Below, in pieces: positions 8,661 through 16,364 of a DNA stretch of 58,764 nucleotides. The first letter of the stretch is position 1. The number at the start of each line of letters is the position of its first letter. The translations under genes and the position numbers were made by a program. The notes under the pieces were generated by a model. It searched no databases, was not told where the DNA came from, and worked only from the letters and a program-made list of their open reading frames with translations. This stretch comes from Comamonadaceae bacterium CD01 (GTDB taxonomy: Bacteria > Pseudomonadota > Gammaproteobacteria > Burkholderiales > Burkholderiaceae_C), in contig PGEI01000008.1 in NCBI GenBank assembly GCA_002894305.1, forward strand, positions 1-58,764, given 5' to 3'.

Positions 8661-9479
8661 ATGTCCAAGAAAACTTTCACCGCCCTGGCGGCTTCCCTGG
8701 CCCTGGCTGGTTGCGTAACCCCTGGCGGCGGCATTGTCAGCTCCGGAACAGCCCCCACGGCCGCCACGGGCGCCGCCGGTGGCGCCAGCAGCGTGAATGC
8801 CAACCCCGAGCTGGAGCGCTGCGACGCCCCGCTGGGCACGCTGGCCGTCGATGACGGACGCGGCAAGGAGTGGTATGCCAGCTTTGGCGCCGCCACCAAG
8901 ATCACGTCCATCGAGCCGCTGATCCGCCTGGCCGTGCAGCAATCCAACTGCTTCGTGATCACCTCCATCGGCAACAACCGCACCGAGAGCAGGCTCAGCG
9001 CCATCACGGACAAGCAGCGCAACTCCGGTGAATTCCGCGCCGGCTCCAAGCAGCAAAAAGGCCAGCGCGTGGCGGCCGACTACTACATGGAGCCGTCCAT
9101 CATCATTGACAACGATGCCACGGGCCAGATGGCGGCTGGCGTGGGCGGACTGCTCGGCCGCGTGGGCACGCTCGTCGGCGGTGCCATGCAGAGCAAGGCT
9201 TCGGTGGTGACGCTGAGCATGTTCGACATCCGCTCGGGCGTGCAGATCTCCATCTCCGAAGGCAACGCCACGGCCACCAACTTCGGCGCGGCCCTGGGCG
9301 CCTTTGGAAGCGGCGCGGCGGCCGGCCTGGGCGGCTTCTCGCGCTCCCCCGAGGGCAAGGCCACCGTGGCCGCCTTCATGGACGCCTACAACAACATGGT
9401 GATCTCGCTGCGCAACTACAAGGCGCAGGAAGTCAAGGGCGGCCTGGGCCGCGGCGGCCAGCTCAAGGTCGGCCAGTAA
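8661..9479 (+). CDS. CsgG/HfaB-like lipoprotein
   Basis: Lipoprotein of 272 residues with lipobox LAGC (Cys at residue 18) and a Gly/Ala/Thr-rich linker to about residue 45. The core resembles the CsgG family: an IEPLIRLAVQQSNCFVITSI segment, ADYYMEPSIIIDN, a Gly-rich glycine-hairpin-like stretch GQMAAGVGGLLGRVGTL, then VTLSMFDIRSGVQISISEGNA. CsgG proteins form secretion pores for curli; many relatives in betaproteobacteria have no curli genes and an unknown role. No csgA, csgB, csgE or csgF is nearby. It probably shares a transcript with the Sel1-like lipoprotein and ends before a terminator. Confidence 0.8.
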   Translation: MSKKTFTALAASLALAGCVTPGGGIVSSGTAPTAATGAAGGASSVNANPELERCDAPLGTLAVDDGRGKEWYASFGAATKITSIEPLIRLAVQQSNCFVITSIGNNRTESRLSAITDKQRNSGEFRAGSKQQKGQRVAADYYMEPSIIIDNDATGQMAAGVGGLLGRVGTLVGGAMQSKASVVTLSMFDIRSGVQISISEGNATATNFGAALGAFGSGAAAGLGGFSRSPEGKATVAAFMDAYNNMVISLRNYKAQEVKGGLGRGGQLKVGQ

Positions 9480-9522
9480 TCCGGACTTCCAGCCCGGCCA
9501 AGGAGGAAGACCTCCTCGATGC

Positions 9523-9556
9523 AATGCCAGTCAGCTCAGTCTGTCTGGCATTTTTT
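9523..9556 (+). terminator. Rho-independent terminator after the lipoprotein pair
   Basis: Inverted repeat AATGCCAG (9523-9530) / CTGGCATT (9545-9552) followed directly by six T (9551-9556). A second small hairpin, AGGAGG-AAGA-CCTCCT, lies at 9501-9516 just after the stop codon. Confidence 0.8.
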
Positions 9557-9569
9557 CTGGGCGAGTTGC

Positions 9570-10283
9570 CTACCGGATGCGGTAGACCCAGACCTCATGC
9601 CCCGCGAATGAGGGCAGCCGGGCGCTGGCGCGCAGGCCCGGCGCCTCGAACGCCAGGCTGACCAGCCAGCTCCCCGGCGCCATCTCGGCCCGCGCCTTGG
9701 CGGCCGCGCGGGTCATGCTCTCGGGCCGCTGGAATACATACACCATCTGGTAAGCGCCCCAATCTTCTGCCCAGATGTCGCCACGCCGCACACGCGCCCA
9801 GGGGCAACGCAGGCGACACAGCAGGGCCAGCGGCCGGCTCCACTCCAGCCCGTGCAGCCGCGCTTGCGGATAGGCCCCGCGCAGCGCCAGCAGCCCGTCA
9901 CCCAGTCCGCAACCGGCATCAAGCACCAACGCGCCCGGCTGCAGCGGCGCCGCGAGCTGCAGCCCCTGCAGCGCCCCGCGCGGCGTGGGAAACAGCGGGG
10001 CATCGCGCCAGGCATTGAGCGGATAGACCAGCAGCAACACAGCCAATGGCGCCAGCCACGCCCAGGCGGGCAGCGCCGCCGCGCCGGTGAGCATCAGCGA
10101 CAGCGGAAAGCCCAGCACGATCACCCCCCGGCGCCACCACGTGGCCGCGAGCAGACTGCCCGCCACGCCCACGCCGCAAGCCAGCAGCACGGCCACCAGC
10201 GGCGGCGCAACCCGCTGCAGTCCGACGAAGGCCAGCCACGCCGCGGCCCACACCAGCACGGCGGGCAACGGCCAGGGGATCAT
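9570..10283 (-). CDS. Membrane-anchored class I SAM-dependent methyltransferase
   Basis: The 237-residue protein has three or four hydrophobic helices in its first 90 residues, then a methyltransferase domain with the SAM-binding motif VLDAGCGLGDGLLAL near residue 120, an acidic LHGLEWS strand and VRRGDIW. The target is unknown. Its start overlaps the parB stop by four bases (ATGA), so it is translated with parB. Its position just downstream of parB is probably operon hitch-hiking rather than a role in partition. Confidence 0.75.
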   Translation of the reverse strand: MIPWPLPAVLVWAAAWLAFVGLQRVAPPLVAVLLACGVGVAGSLLAATWWRRGVIVLGFPLSLMLTGAAALPAWAWLAPLAVLLLVYPLNAWRDAPLFPTPRGALQGLQLAAPLQPGALVLDAGCGLGDGLLALRGAYPQARLHGLEWSRPLALLCRLRCPWARVRRGDIWAEDWGAYQMVYVFQRPESMTRAAAKARAEMAPGSWLVSLAFEAPGLRASARLPSFAGHEVWVYRIR

Positions 10284-11257
10284 CCCCGCAGGCGCTCGAT
10301 CAGGCCGTTGAGTGCGTCCAGCGAACCAAACTGGATCGCCAGCTCGCCCATGTCCTCCAGGCGCCCTGCGCGCTTGACGCGCTTTTTCACGCGCACCTCG
10401 ACGTCGGCCATCAAGAGATCGGACAGCTCTTCCTCGACGCGGCGGATGTCGCGCGATTTTTCCTTCTTGGGCTTTTGCGGCGCCAGGCTGAACTCGGCCG
10501 CCAGCTTCTTGACCAGACCCTCGGTCTCGCGCACCGACAATTTCTTGGCGACGATCTGGTTGCCCGCGGTGATCTGTGCTGCGCGGTCGAGCGCCAGCAG
10601 CGCGCGCGCGTGGCCCATGTCGATGTCGCCGGCCATCAGCATGGTCTGCACCGGATCGGCCAGGTTCAGCAGGCGCAGCAGGTTGCTGGCCGCCGAACGC
10701 GATCGCCCCACGGCCTGCGCCGCCTGCTCGTGCGTCAGGCCGAACTCGCGCACCAGGCGCTGCAGGCCCTGGGCCTCTTCCAGCGGGTTGAGGTCTTCGC
10801 GCTGGATGTTCTCGATCAGCGCCATCGCGGCGGCGGCCTCGTCGGCCACCTCGCGCACCAGCACCGGAACCTCATCAAGCCCCGCCAGGTGCGAGGCGCG
10901 AAAACGCCGCTCGCCGGCAATGATTTCGTACAACGGTCCCTCTTCGCTCAAGGCACCCATCGCAGGAGAGGGCCCCTGCGATCTTCGTTCTTGCCGGCGC
11001 AGCCGGGCTTGTTCATCGTCGAGACGACGAACAAGAATCGGCTGCATGATGCCCTGCGTCTTGATGCTCTCGGCCAGCTCGTACAGCGCGCCCTCATCCA
11101 TGTGCGTGCGCGGCTGATAGGCGCCGGGCACCAGCATGTCCAGCGCCAGGCTGGTGGGCAGGCCGTCGCCCGCCGCGGGCGCGCCGCTGTCGCTGACGGT
11201 AGGGCCCAGCAGCGCTTCAAGGCCGCGGCCCAGGCCCTTGGGTTTCTTGGTTGCCAT
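10280..11257 (-). CDS. parB: Chromosome partitioning protein ParB
   Basis: CTP-dependent DNA clamp that loads at parS and spreads along origin DNA. The 325-residue protein has the ParB/Srx domain (VPGAYQPR, LAESIKTQGIMQPILVRR, GERRFRAS), the helix-turn-helix (HEQAAQAVGRSRSAASNLLRLL) and the C-terminal dimer domain ending LNGLIERLRG. Residues 79-108 form an extra insertion between the ILVRR strand and YEIIAGERR, where relatives have only a few residues; the DNA of this insertion is built of inverted repeats. The family CTP-binding motifs GIMQPI and GERRFR are intact. It lies after parA and a small hydrolase on the same strand. Confidence 0.97.
   Translation of the reverse strand: MATKKPKGLGRGLEALLGPTVSDSGAPAAGDGLPTSLALDMLVPGAYQPRTHMDEGALYELAESIKTQGIMQPILVRRLDDEQARLRRQERRSQGPSPAMGALSEEGPLYEIIAGERRFRASHLAGLDEVPVLVREVADEAAAAMALIENIQREDLNPLEEAQGLQRLVREFGLTHEQAAQAVGRSRSAASNLLRLLNLADPVQTMLMAGDIDMGHARALLALDRAAQITAGNQIVAKKLSVRETEGLVKKLAAEFSLAPQKPKKEKSRDIRRVEEELSDLLMADVEVRVKKRVKRAGRLEDMGELAIQFGSLDALNGLIERLRG
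10933..11034. repeat. In-frame inverted-repeat insertion inside parB
   Basis: About 100 bp of parB that relatives lack. It holds two dyads: ATCGCAGG (10959-10966) / CCTGCGAT (10975-10982) with an 8-base spacer, and an almost perfect 26-base palindrome at 11009-11034 (TTGTTC..GAACAA, one mismatched pair). The reading frame is kept. No second copy is seen in the window. Confidence 0.6.
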
Positions 11258-11258
11258 T

Positions 11259-11798
11259 TCAATCCTTCAAAAACGGGGTCAGCAATGCCCAGCCGGCAGG
11301 CCAGTCGCCCAGCTGCGAGTCGGCGTTGGCGTGGCCGCAGTCGCCCAGGTCGACCAGGCGGGCGCCCCAGTCCTGCGCCAGTTGCTCACTGCGCTGCCAG
11401 GTGCAATACGGGTCGTCGCGGCTGGCAGCGACGACAGCGGGAAACGGCAGGGGTTGGCGCGCAATCGGCACCCAGCCGGAGATCTGCGCTGCCAGGTCGG
11501 CGCGCTCCACGTCGCCGGGCGCCACCAGCAGCGCGCCGCGCACTTTGTGCGCCAAACGGCTGTGCGCGGCCCACCAGGCCACGAGAACACAGCCCAGGCT
11601 GTGGGCGGCCAGCACGACCGGCCCAGGTGCGTCAACGACCACCTCCTGCAGCCGCGCGCTCCAATCGCCGCGCAGCGGACGCATCCAGTCGTGCTGCTCG
11701 ACGCGCTGCGCGCCGTGGCGCTGCTCCCACAGCGTCTGCCAGTGGCCGGGACCCGAGCCTTGCCAGCCGGGCAGCGTCAAGACCTGCACCTGTGCCAT
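11259..11798 (-). CDS. RBBP9/YdeN-type serine hydrolase
   Basis: Small alpha/beta hydrolase of 179 residues. It has the N-terminal TLPGWQGSGPGHWQ segment, the nucleophile elbow AAHSLGCV (Ser), an Asp in AASRDDPYC and the catalytic His in DCGHAN, so the triad is complete. The physiological ester substrate is unknown in this family. It sits between parA and parB. An ATG at 11798 gives MAQVQV; a GTG at 11804 overlapping the parA stop would add two residues. It ends two bases before the parB start codon. The same insertion of a hydrolase between parA and parB is familiar from Comamonadaceae (general knowledge). Confidence 0.85.
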   Translation of the reverse strand: MAQVQVLTLPGWQGSGPGHWQTLWEQRHGAQRVEQHDWMRPLRGDWSARLQEVVVDAPGPVVLAAHSLGCVLVAWWAAHSRLAHKVRGALLVAPGDVERADLAAQISGWVPIARQPLPFPAVVAASRDDPYCTWQRSEQLAQDWGARLVDLGDCGHANADSQLGDWPAGWALLTPFLKD

Positions 11799-11800
11799 GC

Positions 11801-12571
11801 TCACATGGTCTTGATGCGCTCGACCATCTCGTGCGCAAACGCGACGAAGGCCTGGCTGCCCTTGGCCGAGGCGTCAAAGACCACGCCGGGCAGGCCATAG
11901 CTGGGCGCCTCGGCCAGGCGCACGTTGCGCGGAATGACGGTGTTGAACACCTTGTCGCCAAAGTGATCCTTGAGCTGCTCGCTGACCTGCTGCTGCAGCG
12001 TGATGCGCGGGTCGAACATGACGCGCAGCAGGCCGATGATCTGCAGGTCGCGATTGAGGTTGGCGTGCACCTGCTTGATGGTGTTGACCAGGTCGGTCAA
12101 TCCTTCCAGCGCAAAGTATTCGCACTGCATCGGCACGATGACGCCGTGCGCGGCGCACAGGCCGTTGAGCGTCAGCATTGACAGGCTGGGCGGGCAGTCG
12201 ACCAGCACGAAGTCGTAGTCCTGCGCCACCTCGGCCAGCGCGTTCTTCAGGCGTTTCTCTCGGTTCTCCAGATCGACGAGTTCGACCTCGGCACCAGCCA
12301 GCTCTCGGTTGGCGCCCAGCACCCGGTACCCGCACTGCTCACCCGCCACCGCCGCATCGCGCACGCTGGCGCTGCCCAGCAGCACGTCGTACACCGACAG
12401 CGCCAGCTGGCGCTTGTCCACGCCCGAGCCCATGGTGGCATTACCTTGTGGGTCGAGATCGACCATCAGCACGCGCTGGCCTATTTTTGCCAGGCCGGCG
12501 GCAAGGTTGACGGTGGTGGTGGTCTTGCCGACGCCGCCCTTTTGGTTGGCAATGCAAAAAATCTTGGCCAT
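11801..12571 (-). CDS. parA: Chromosome partitioning ATPase ParA
   Basis: Deviant Walker ATPase that drives segregation of origin-proximal ParB-parS complexes over the nucleoid. The 256-residue protein starts MAKIFCIANQKGGVGKTTT (deviant Walker A with signature Lys), followed by VLMVDLDPQGNATMG (A'), YDFVLVDCPPSLSMLT (Walker B), and the C-terminal RITLQQQVSEQL and VIPRNVRLAEAPSYG, typical of chromosomal Soj/ParA of the short type without an N-terminal regulator domain. A parS site lies 142 bp upstream of its start, suggesting ParB-linked autoregulation. Downstream genes overlap, so hydrolase and parB follow in one operon. Confidence 0.98.
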   Translation of the reverse strand: MAKIFCIANQKGGVGKTTTTVNLAAGLAKIGQRVLMVDLDPQGNATMGSGVDKRQLALSVYDVLLGSASVRDAAVAGEQCGYRVLGANRELAGAEVELVDLENREKRLKNALAEVAQDYDFVLVDCPPSLSMLTLNGLCAAHGVIVPMQCEYFALEGLTDLVNTIKQVHANLNRDLQIIGLLRVMFDPRITLQQQVSEQLKDHFGDKVFNTVIPRNVRLAEAPSYGLPGVVFDASAKGSQAFVAFAHEMVERIKTM

Positions 12572-12712
12572 GCGGTGATGCAGTGTGGGGGAGTGGACGG
12601 CGGCCGCAGAGTCCGCCGCCGGTGCGCCAGAGTTTACGCGACCGTGTTTGCGCGCGGCCGCAGCCTCGCGCTGCGGCACTTGCCGGCGAGGCCCGAAGCG
12701 GCCCGCTGTTGC

Positions 12713-12728
12713 TGTTTCACGTGGAACA
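12713..12728. promoter_or_regulatory. parS site 1 (upstream of parA)
   Basis: TGTTTCACGTGGAACA. Its reverse complement, TGTTCCACGTGAAACA, matches the bacterial parS consensus TGTTNCACGTGAAACA exactly. It lies in the 235-bp gap before parA. Confidence 0.95.
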
Positions 12729-12806
12729 CCGCCGTCCAACGCCAGAACTTGAACCGCGGCGGCGCCTCCAAGACAATGCAGCGCCCGCAATACACACCAC
12801 AAGACC

Positions 12807-13913
12807 ATGCCCGACGACGACCTCCCCCACAGGGCCGCGGACATCGCCGCGCTCTTCTACGAAGGGATTCTCGCCCCCCGCTCGTGGTACGCGGCCTTGG
12901 ATCGGCTGCGCCACGAAGTGCGGGGCGTGTCCTTCCACCAGATCACGCTGGCACCGCAGGACAGGGCGGTCATCGATTCCGTGGCCTGCGACATCATCCC
13001 CGAGGGCAAGGCCCAGGAATACGAGCAGCAATACACGCCGCACGACGAGCGGGTGGCCGTGATCGCCGCACTGGGCGACGGGCAGTTCCTCTTCGATCAC
13101 CTGCATTTCGACGCCCGCCACATGTCCCGCTCCGCCATCTACGCGGACTTTCTGCGCCCGCTGGGCATGCGCCACACGCTGGGCATGGTGTTGCAACGCA
13201 GTGCCCACGGGCACGACTACCTGGCGGTCCTGCGCGCCAGCGACCAGCCCGCCTACGGCGCCCGCGAGCAGGCGCTGATGGAACTCCTGGCCCCGCACAT
13301 GGCCCGGGCGGGGCGGCTGCGGGCACAGGCCCGCCAGCTCCAGGGCCTGGCCCACGCCGGGACGGCCGCCCTGGACGCGCTGCCGCAGGGCATCACGGTC
13401 ACTGATGGCCATGGCCGCATCGGCTACGCCAATCTCCAGGCCCAGCGCCAGGTGCGGGAAGCCCGCTGGCTCCACGCGCCCCACGGCCGGCTGCGCCTGC
13501 AGGATACGGCGGTGCAGCAGCACTTCGAGCACGCGCTGGCGCGGGCCTGCCAGCCGCCCCACCAGGCCAGCGTGCTCCACGCGGCCCAGGGCCTGGCGGC
13601 CATCGTGCGCATCCTCCCCTTGCCCGCGGAGCACGCGCTGGCCTCGCCATGGACGCGCATGGCGCTGGTCATCACCAGCACCCCTTTCCAGGCCGGCGCG
13701 CTCTCGCCAGGCCAGCTTGCCGAACTCCTGGGCGCCACGCCCAAAGAGGCCGCGCTGGCACAAGCGCTGGCGCAAGGGCACACGCTGGCCGATTTCGCCG
13801 CCATGCAAGGCAGCAGCATCCACACGGCGCGCGACCACCTGAAAAATCTGCAGGCCAAAACGGGCTGCCGCCGGCAAATCGACCTGGTGCAGCTGGTGCA
13901 GGCGCTGGGCTGA
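12807..13913 (+). CDS. LuxR-family transcriptional regulator with PAS-like sensor region
   Basis: The 368-residue protein ends in a GerE/LuxR helix-turn-helix (about residues 300-365: LSPGQLAELLGATPKEAALA, then IHTARDHLKNLQAKTG). The part before it (about 190-280) resembles a PAS fold (ALDALPQGITVTDGHGRIGYAN), and the N-terminal 180 residues form a further, unrecognised sensor-like domain. There is no receiver domain, so control is probably by a ligand rather than phosphorylation. It stands divergent to parA and directly upstream of the large lipoprotein gene, in the accessory segment separating parA from rsmG. A perfect inverted repeat between it and the lipoprotein gene is a possible operator. 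The target genes and signal are not known. Confidence 0.8.
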   Translation: MPDDDLPHRAADIAALFYEGILAPRSWYAALDRLRHEVRGVSFHQITLAPQDRAVIDSVACDIIPEGKAQEYEQQYTPHDERVAVIAALGDGQFLFDHLHFDARHMSRSAIYADFLRPLGMRHTLGMVLQRSAHGHDYLAVLRASDQPAYGAREQALMELLAPHMARAGRLRAQARQLQGLAHAGTAALDALPQGITVTDGHGRIGYANLQAQRQVREARWLHAPHGRLRLQDTAVQQHFEHALARACQPPHQASVLHAAQGLAAIVRILPLPAEHALASPWTRMALVITSTPFQAGALSPGQLAELLGATPKEAALAQALAQGHTLADFAAMQGSSIHTARDHLKNLQAKTGCRRQIDLVQLVQALG

Positions 13914-13929
13914 TTCCTTTCCAGCCGGG

Positions 13930-13950
13930 CATCCCCCTATCTGGGGGATG
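13930..13950. promoter_or_regulatory. Inverted repeat, possible LuxR-type operator
   Basis: Perfect dyad CATCCCCC-TATCT-GGGGGATG, 17 bp after the regulator stop and about 80 bp before the lipoprotein start. A TAATAT -10-like hexamer follows at 13962-13967, so the dyad would cover the -35 region of a promoter for the lipoprotein gene. No T-run follows, which argues against a terminator. Confidence 0.45.
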
Positions 13951-14032
13951 GACTCTGCCGGTAATATGTCAAAAAATGTTTCTTCATCGCCGTCAATGTT
14001 GCGGCGCTCTCTTTTCATGCACGGAACATCCC

Positions 14033-16360
14033 ATGACGCCACGCTTTTCACGCCTGCAGGCCTGCGCCATCGCCCCCCTCGCCGCGCTGCTTTTGGCCGG
14101 CTGCGCCAGCCTGCCCCCGGGGCAGCCGGCGGCGCACGGTGCGGCCGATCCGCTCGCCACGGCGCGCCTGCAGCTGTCGAGCCTGCTCGACGGACTGGGC
14201 GCCCTGGTGGGCGGGACCCAGGCCGAGTTCTCTCGCCTCGTCGAATCCGGAGAGCTGGACCAGGCCCACGCGCTGTATGCCAAAAACCAGCCGAGCCTGG
14301 ACGCCTCCGCATCCGCAGCGCCCTCGATCACGCAGCTGGCGCAGCGGCTCAATGAACGGCAAGCGCCCGCGCTGCAGGCCTGCGCAGACCAGCTGGCCGC
14401 GCTCGACCGCCCCGACCTGGCCCCACAGGACTGGGCCGCGGCCACCGCCCTGCTCCAGCAAGCCCAAGCCCTGCTGCAAGCGCGCGAAGCGGACGTGCTG
14501 CTGCGCCAGCCGCCCTTTGTCTCGGAACCGGCCAAGGCCTTGCAAGGCCAGGTCCGCGCCCTGCAGCAGACGCTGGCAAGCGCCGCCGGGGCACAGCTGG
14601 AGCGCCACCAAGTGGGCTCGGCGGCCTCGATCGACACCTTCTTCAGCACTTACCCGCTTTCCATGACGGAGCAGCAGCAGCGCCGGCTGCTCCAGGACCG
14701 CGTCCCCGCCCTGCTTCAGGCCCTGCCCACCTGGGAAACGGAGCACGGCGCCCGCGTGCTCGCCGACTACCTGCAGCGCCAGGCGCTGGACGCGGACTCG
14801 GCCGCCGCCGTGCTGTCCGCCTGGCACCAGGCCTATGCGCGCGAGAAAGGCTGGCCCGCCGCGCCCCTGACCCGCGCGCGCCGGCTCGAATCAGGCCAGC
14901 ACCTGATGGCCAAGCTGCCCCAGTGGCCCTATCCCGTGGTGCGCGTCACGGTCGTGCCGCTGATCGACCCCAAGCTCAACCCTGCCCGGCAACAGGCGGC
15001 CCGGCAGGCAGTCGAGCAAATGGCCCAACGCTGGGCGGCCCGCGTCGAGCCTCCCAGCACCCTCGACGACGCGGCCCGGCGCCTGGCAAGCTGGCCCGCG
15101 GGAGAGAGCGACCTCGTGGCCCTGGTCGAACTCGGGCGCATCACGGGCGTGCAAGCGCAGTCCGGCACGCACCCGCAGCAAGCCCGCTACCTGGCCCGCC
15201 ACGACAACATCCCCAACCCCCGGCACCGCCAGCTGCAGCAAGAACTGGCCCAGGCCGAGCAGGAATGGCGCCAGGCCGAGCAAGCCGAGCAACAAGCCCA
15301 GCAGCAGGCGAAAAGCATTGCCAGCCAATCACGCTCGGGCCTGGGCGCCATGGCCGTGCTGGGGCTGATCAGCACCAGCACGTTCAACTCGGTGGCCCAG
15401 AAGTCCAACGTCGAAAAACTCAGCCGGGAACTGGGCAACACCCCCACCCACGTCGCCACGCCCGTCTACGAGCCGTACGAGCGCACCGTGGTCCAGGGCC
15501 AGCTGATGGTCGCCGCGACCGCAACGGTCTACCTCTACGACCCTGCCGAGCGCACGCTCGGCGCCCTGGACCTGGACCAGGCGCGCATCGAGGACATCGC
15601 GCACGTCGAACGCATCCACCCCAACGACCCCGAGGCCGCGTCCCTGGCCCAGCCCCCCACGCCGCAGCGCATCGATGCCATCGGCCTGGAGCTGCTGGGC
15701 CAACTGCCCGCGCAGCTGCCGCAGGCCAGCGACCTGGCCGCCCGCCCGCAGGCCCGGGGCGCCGACCTGCAAGCCCAGGCCAGCCAGGCGCGCCAAAGGC
15801 AGCGGCAGTGGCTGGAGCAGCAAAAGCAGCCGCTGGTCCGGCTGGCCAACAGTGCACCGCCCAAGGCAGCGCCCACCCACAGGAATGCAGCGGAAGTCGT
15901 CACAGCCGATGGCTTCTCCTTTTCCATCCAATACGAATCCTGGGACGATCACCCCGTGCTCATCGGCGACGGCGGCCCCTGCCGGGCCGTTGGCTACGAC
16001 CTGGTAAGAACCTCGGTACTGGGCCAGGCCCAATATGGCGGCAACTCAAGGGCGTTGGGCATTCTGGAGGTTGAATCCAAACGGGATCAGAACGGGTGGT
16101 ACCGGGCGCAGTCCTTCAAGCCAGGAGACAGCTTCTCCTCGGAAAACTGCCAATTCGGTGGCGACGAAAAGCAGTGCATCGAGCGCTGGGCCTGCCTGCG
16201 CACCGCCCACGGCCAGTATTTCACGGCCGTGGACAACTGGATCCGAGGCAACAAAAACCTCATCCGTAAAGAGTACGAAAAATACCTGAAGAAGAACAAG
16301 GGCCCCAACTCTCTGTCCGAGGATCAAAAGCAACGCATCGAAGCCTTTCTTGGCCAGTAG
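14033..16360 (+). CDS. Large lipoprotein of unknown function
   Basis: A 775-residue protein I do not recognise. The signal peptide ends in LLLAGC (lipid-attached Cys near residue 24). The following 400 residues are helical and Ala/Gln/Leu-rich, with coiled-coil stretches; residues about 400-430 (QQELAQAEQEWRQAEQAEQQ and onwards) are strongly coiled-coil. A hydrophobic GLGAMAVLGLISTSTFNS segment follows. Near residues 480-500 is a beta-rich VVQGQLMVAATATVYLYDPA. The last 150 residues form a separate Cys-containing domain (GGPCRAVGYDL, ENCQFGGDEKQCIERWACL) encoded in somewhat AT-richer DNA. It is followed after 4 bp by the Gln-rich exported protein, so the two are one operon and probably act together at the outer membrane. 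Confidence 0.75.
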   Translation: MTPRFSRLQACAIAPLAALLLAGCASLPPGQPAAHGAADPLATARLQLSSLLDGLGALVGGTQAEFSRLVESGELDQAHALYAKNQPSLDASASAAPSITQLAQRLNERQAPALQACADQLAALDRPDLAPQDWAAATALLQQAQALLQAREADVLLRQPPFVSEPAKALQGQVRALQQTLASAAGAQLERHQVGSAASIDTFFSTYPLSMTEQQQRRLLQDRVPALLQALPTWETEHGARVLADYLQRQALDADSAAAVLSAWHQAYAREKGWPAAPLTRARRLESGQHLMAKLPQWPYPVVRVTVVPLIDPKLNPARQQAARQAVEQMAQRWAARVEPPSTLDDAARRLASWPAGESDLVALVELGRITGVQAQSGTHPQQARYLARHDNIPNPRHRQLQQELAQAEQEWRQAEQAEQQAQQQAKSIASQSRSGLGAMAVLGLISTSTFNSVAQKSNVEKLSRELGNTPTHVATPVYEPYERTVVQGQLMVAATATVYLYDPAERTLGALDLDQARIEDIAHVERIHPNDPEAASLAQPPTPQRIDAIGLELLGQLPAQLPQASDLAARPQARGADLQAQASQARQRQRQWLEQQKQPLVRLANSAPPKAAPTHRNAAEVVTADGFSFSIQYESWDDHPVLIGDGGPCRAVGYDLVRTSVLGQAQYGGNSRALGILEVESKRDQNGWYRAQSFKPGDSFSSENCQFGGDEKQCIERWACLRTAHGQYFTAVDNWIRGNKNLIRKEYEKYLKKNKGPNSLSEDQKQRIEAFLGQ

Positions 16361-16364
16361 AACC

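Noticed and set aside
10933-11034. Intein or small mobile element in parB
   Set aside because: About 30 residues is too short for an intein and there are no splicing-block residues; it is treated as a palindromic in-frame insertion.
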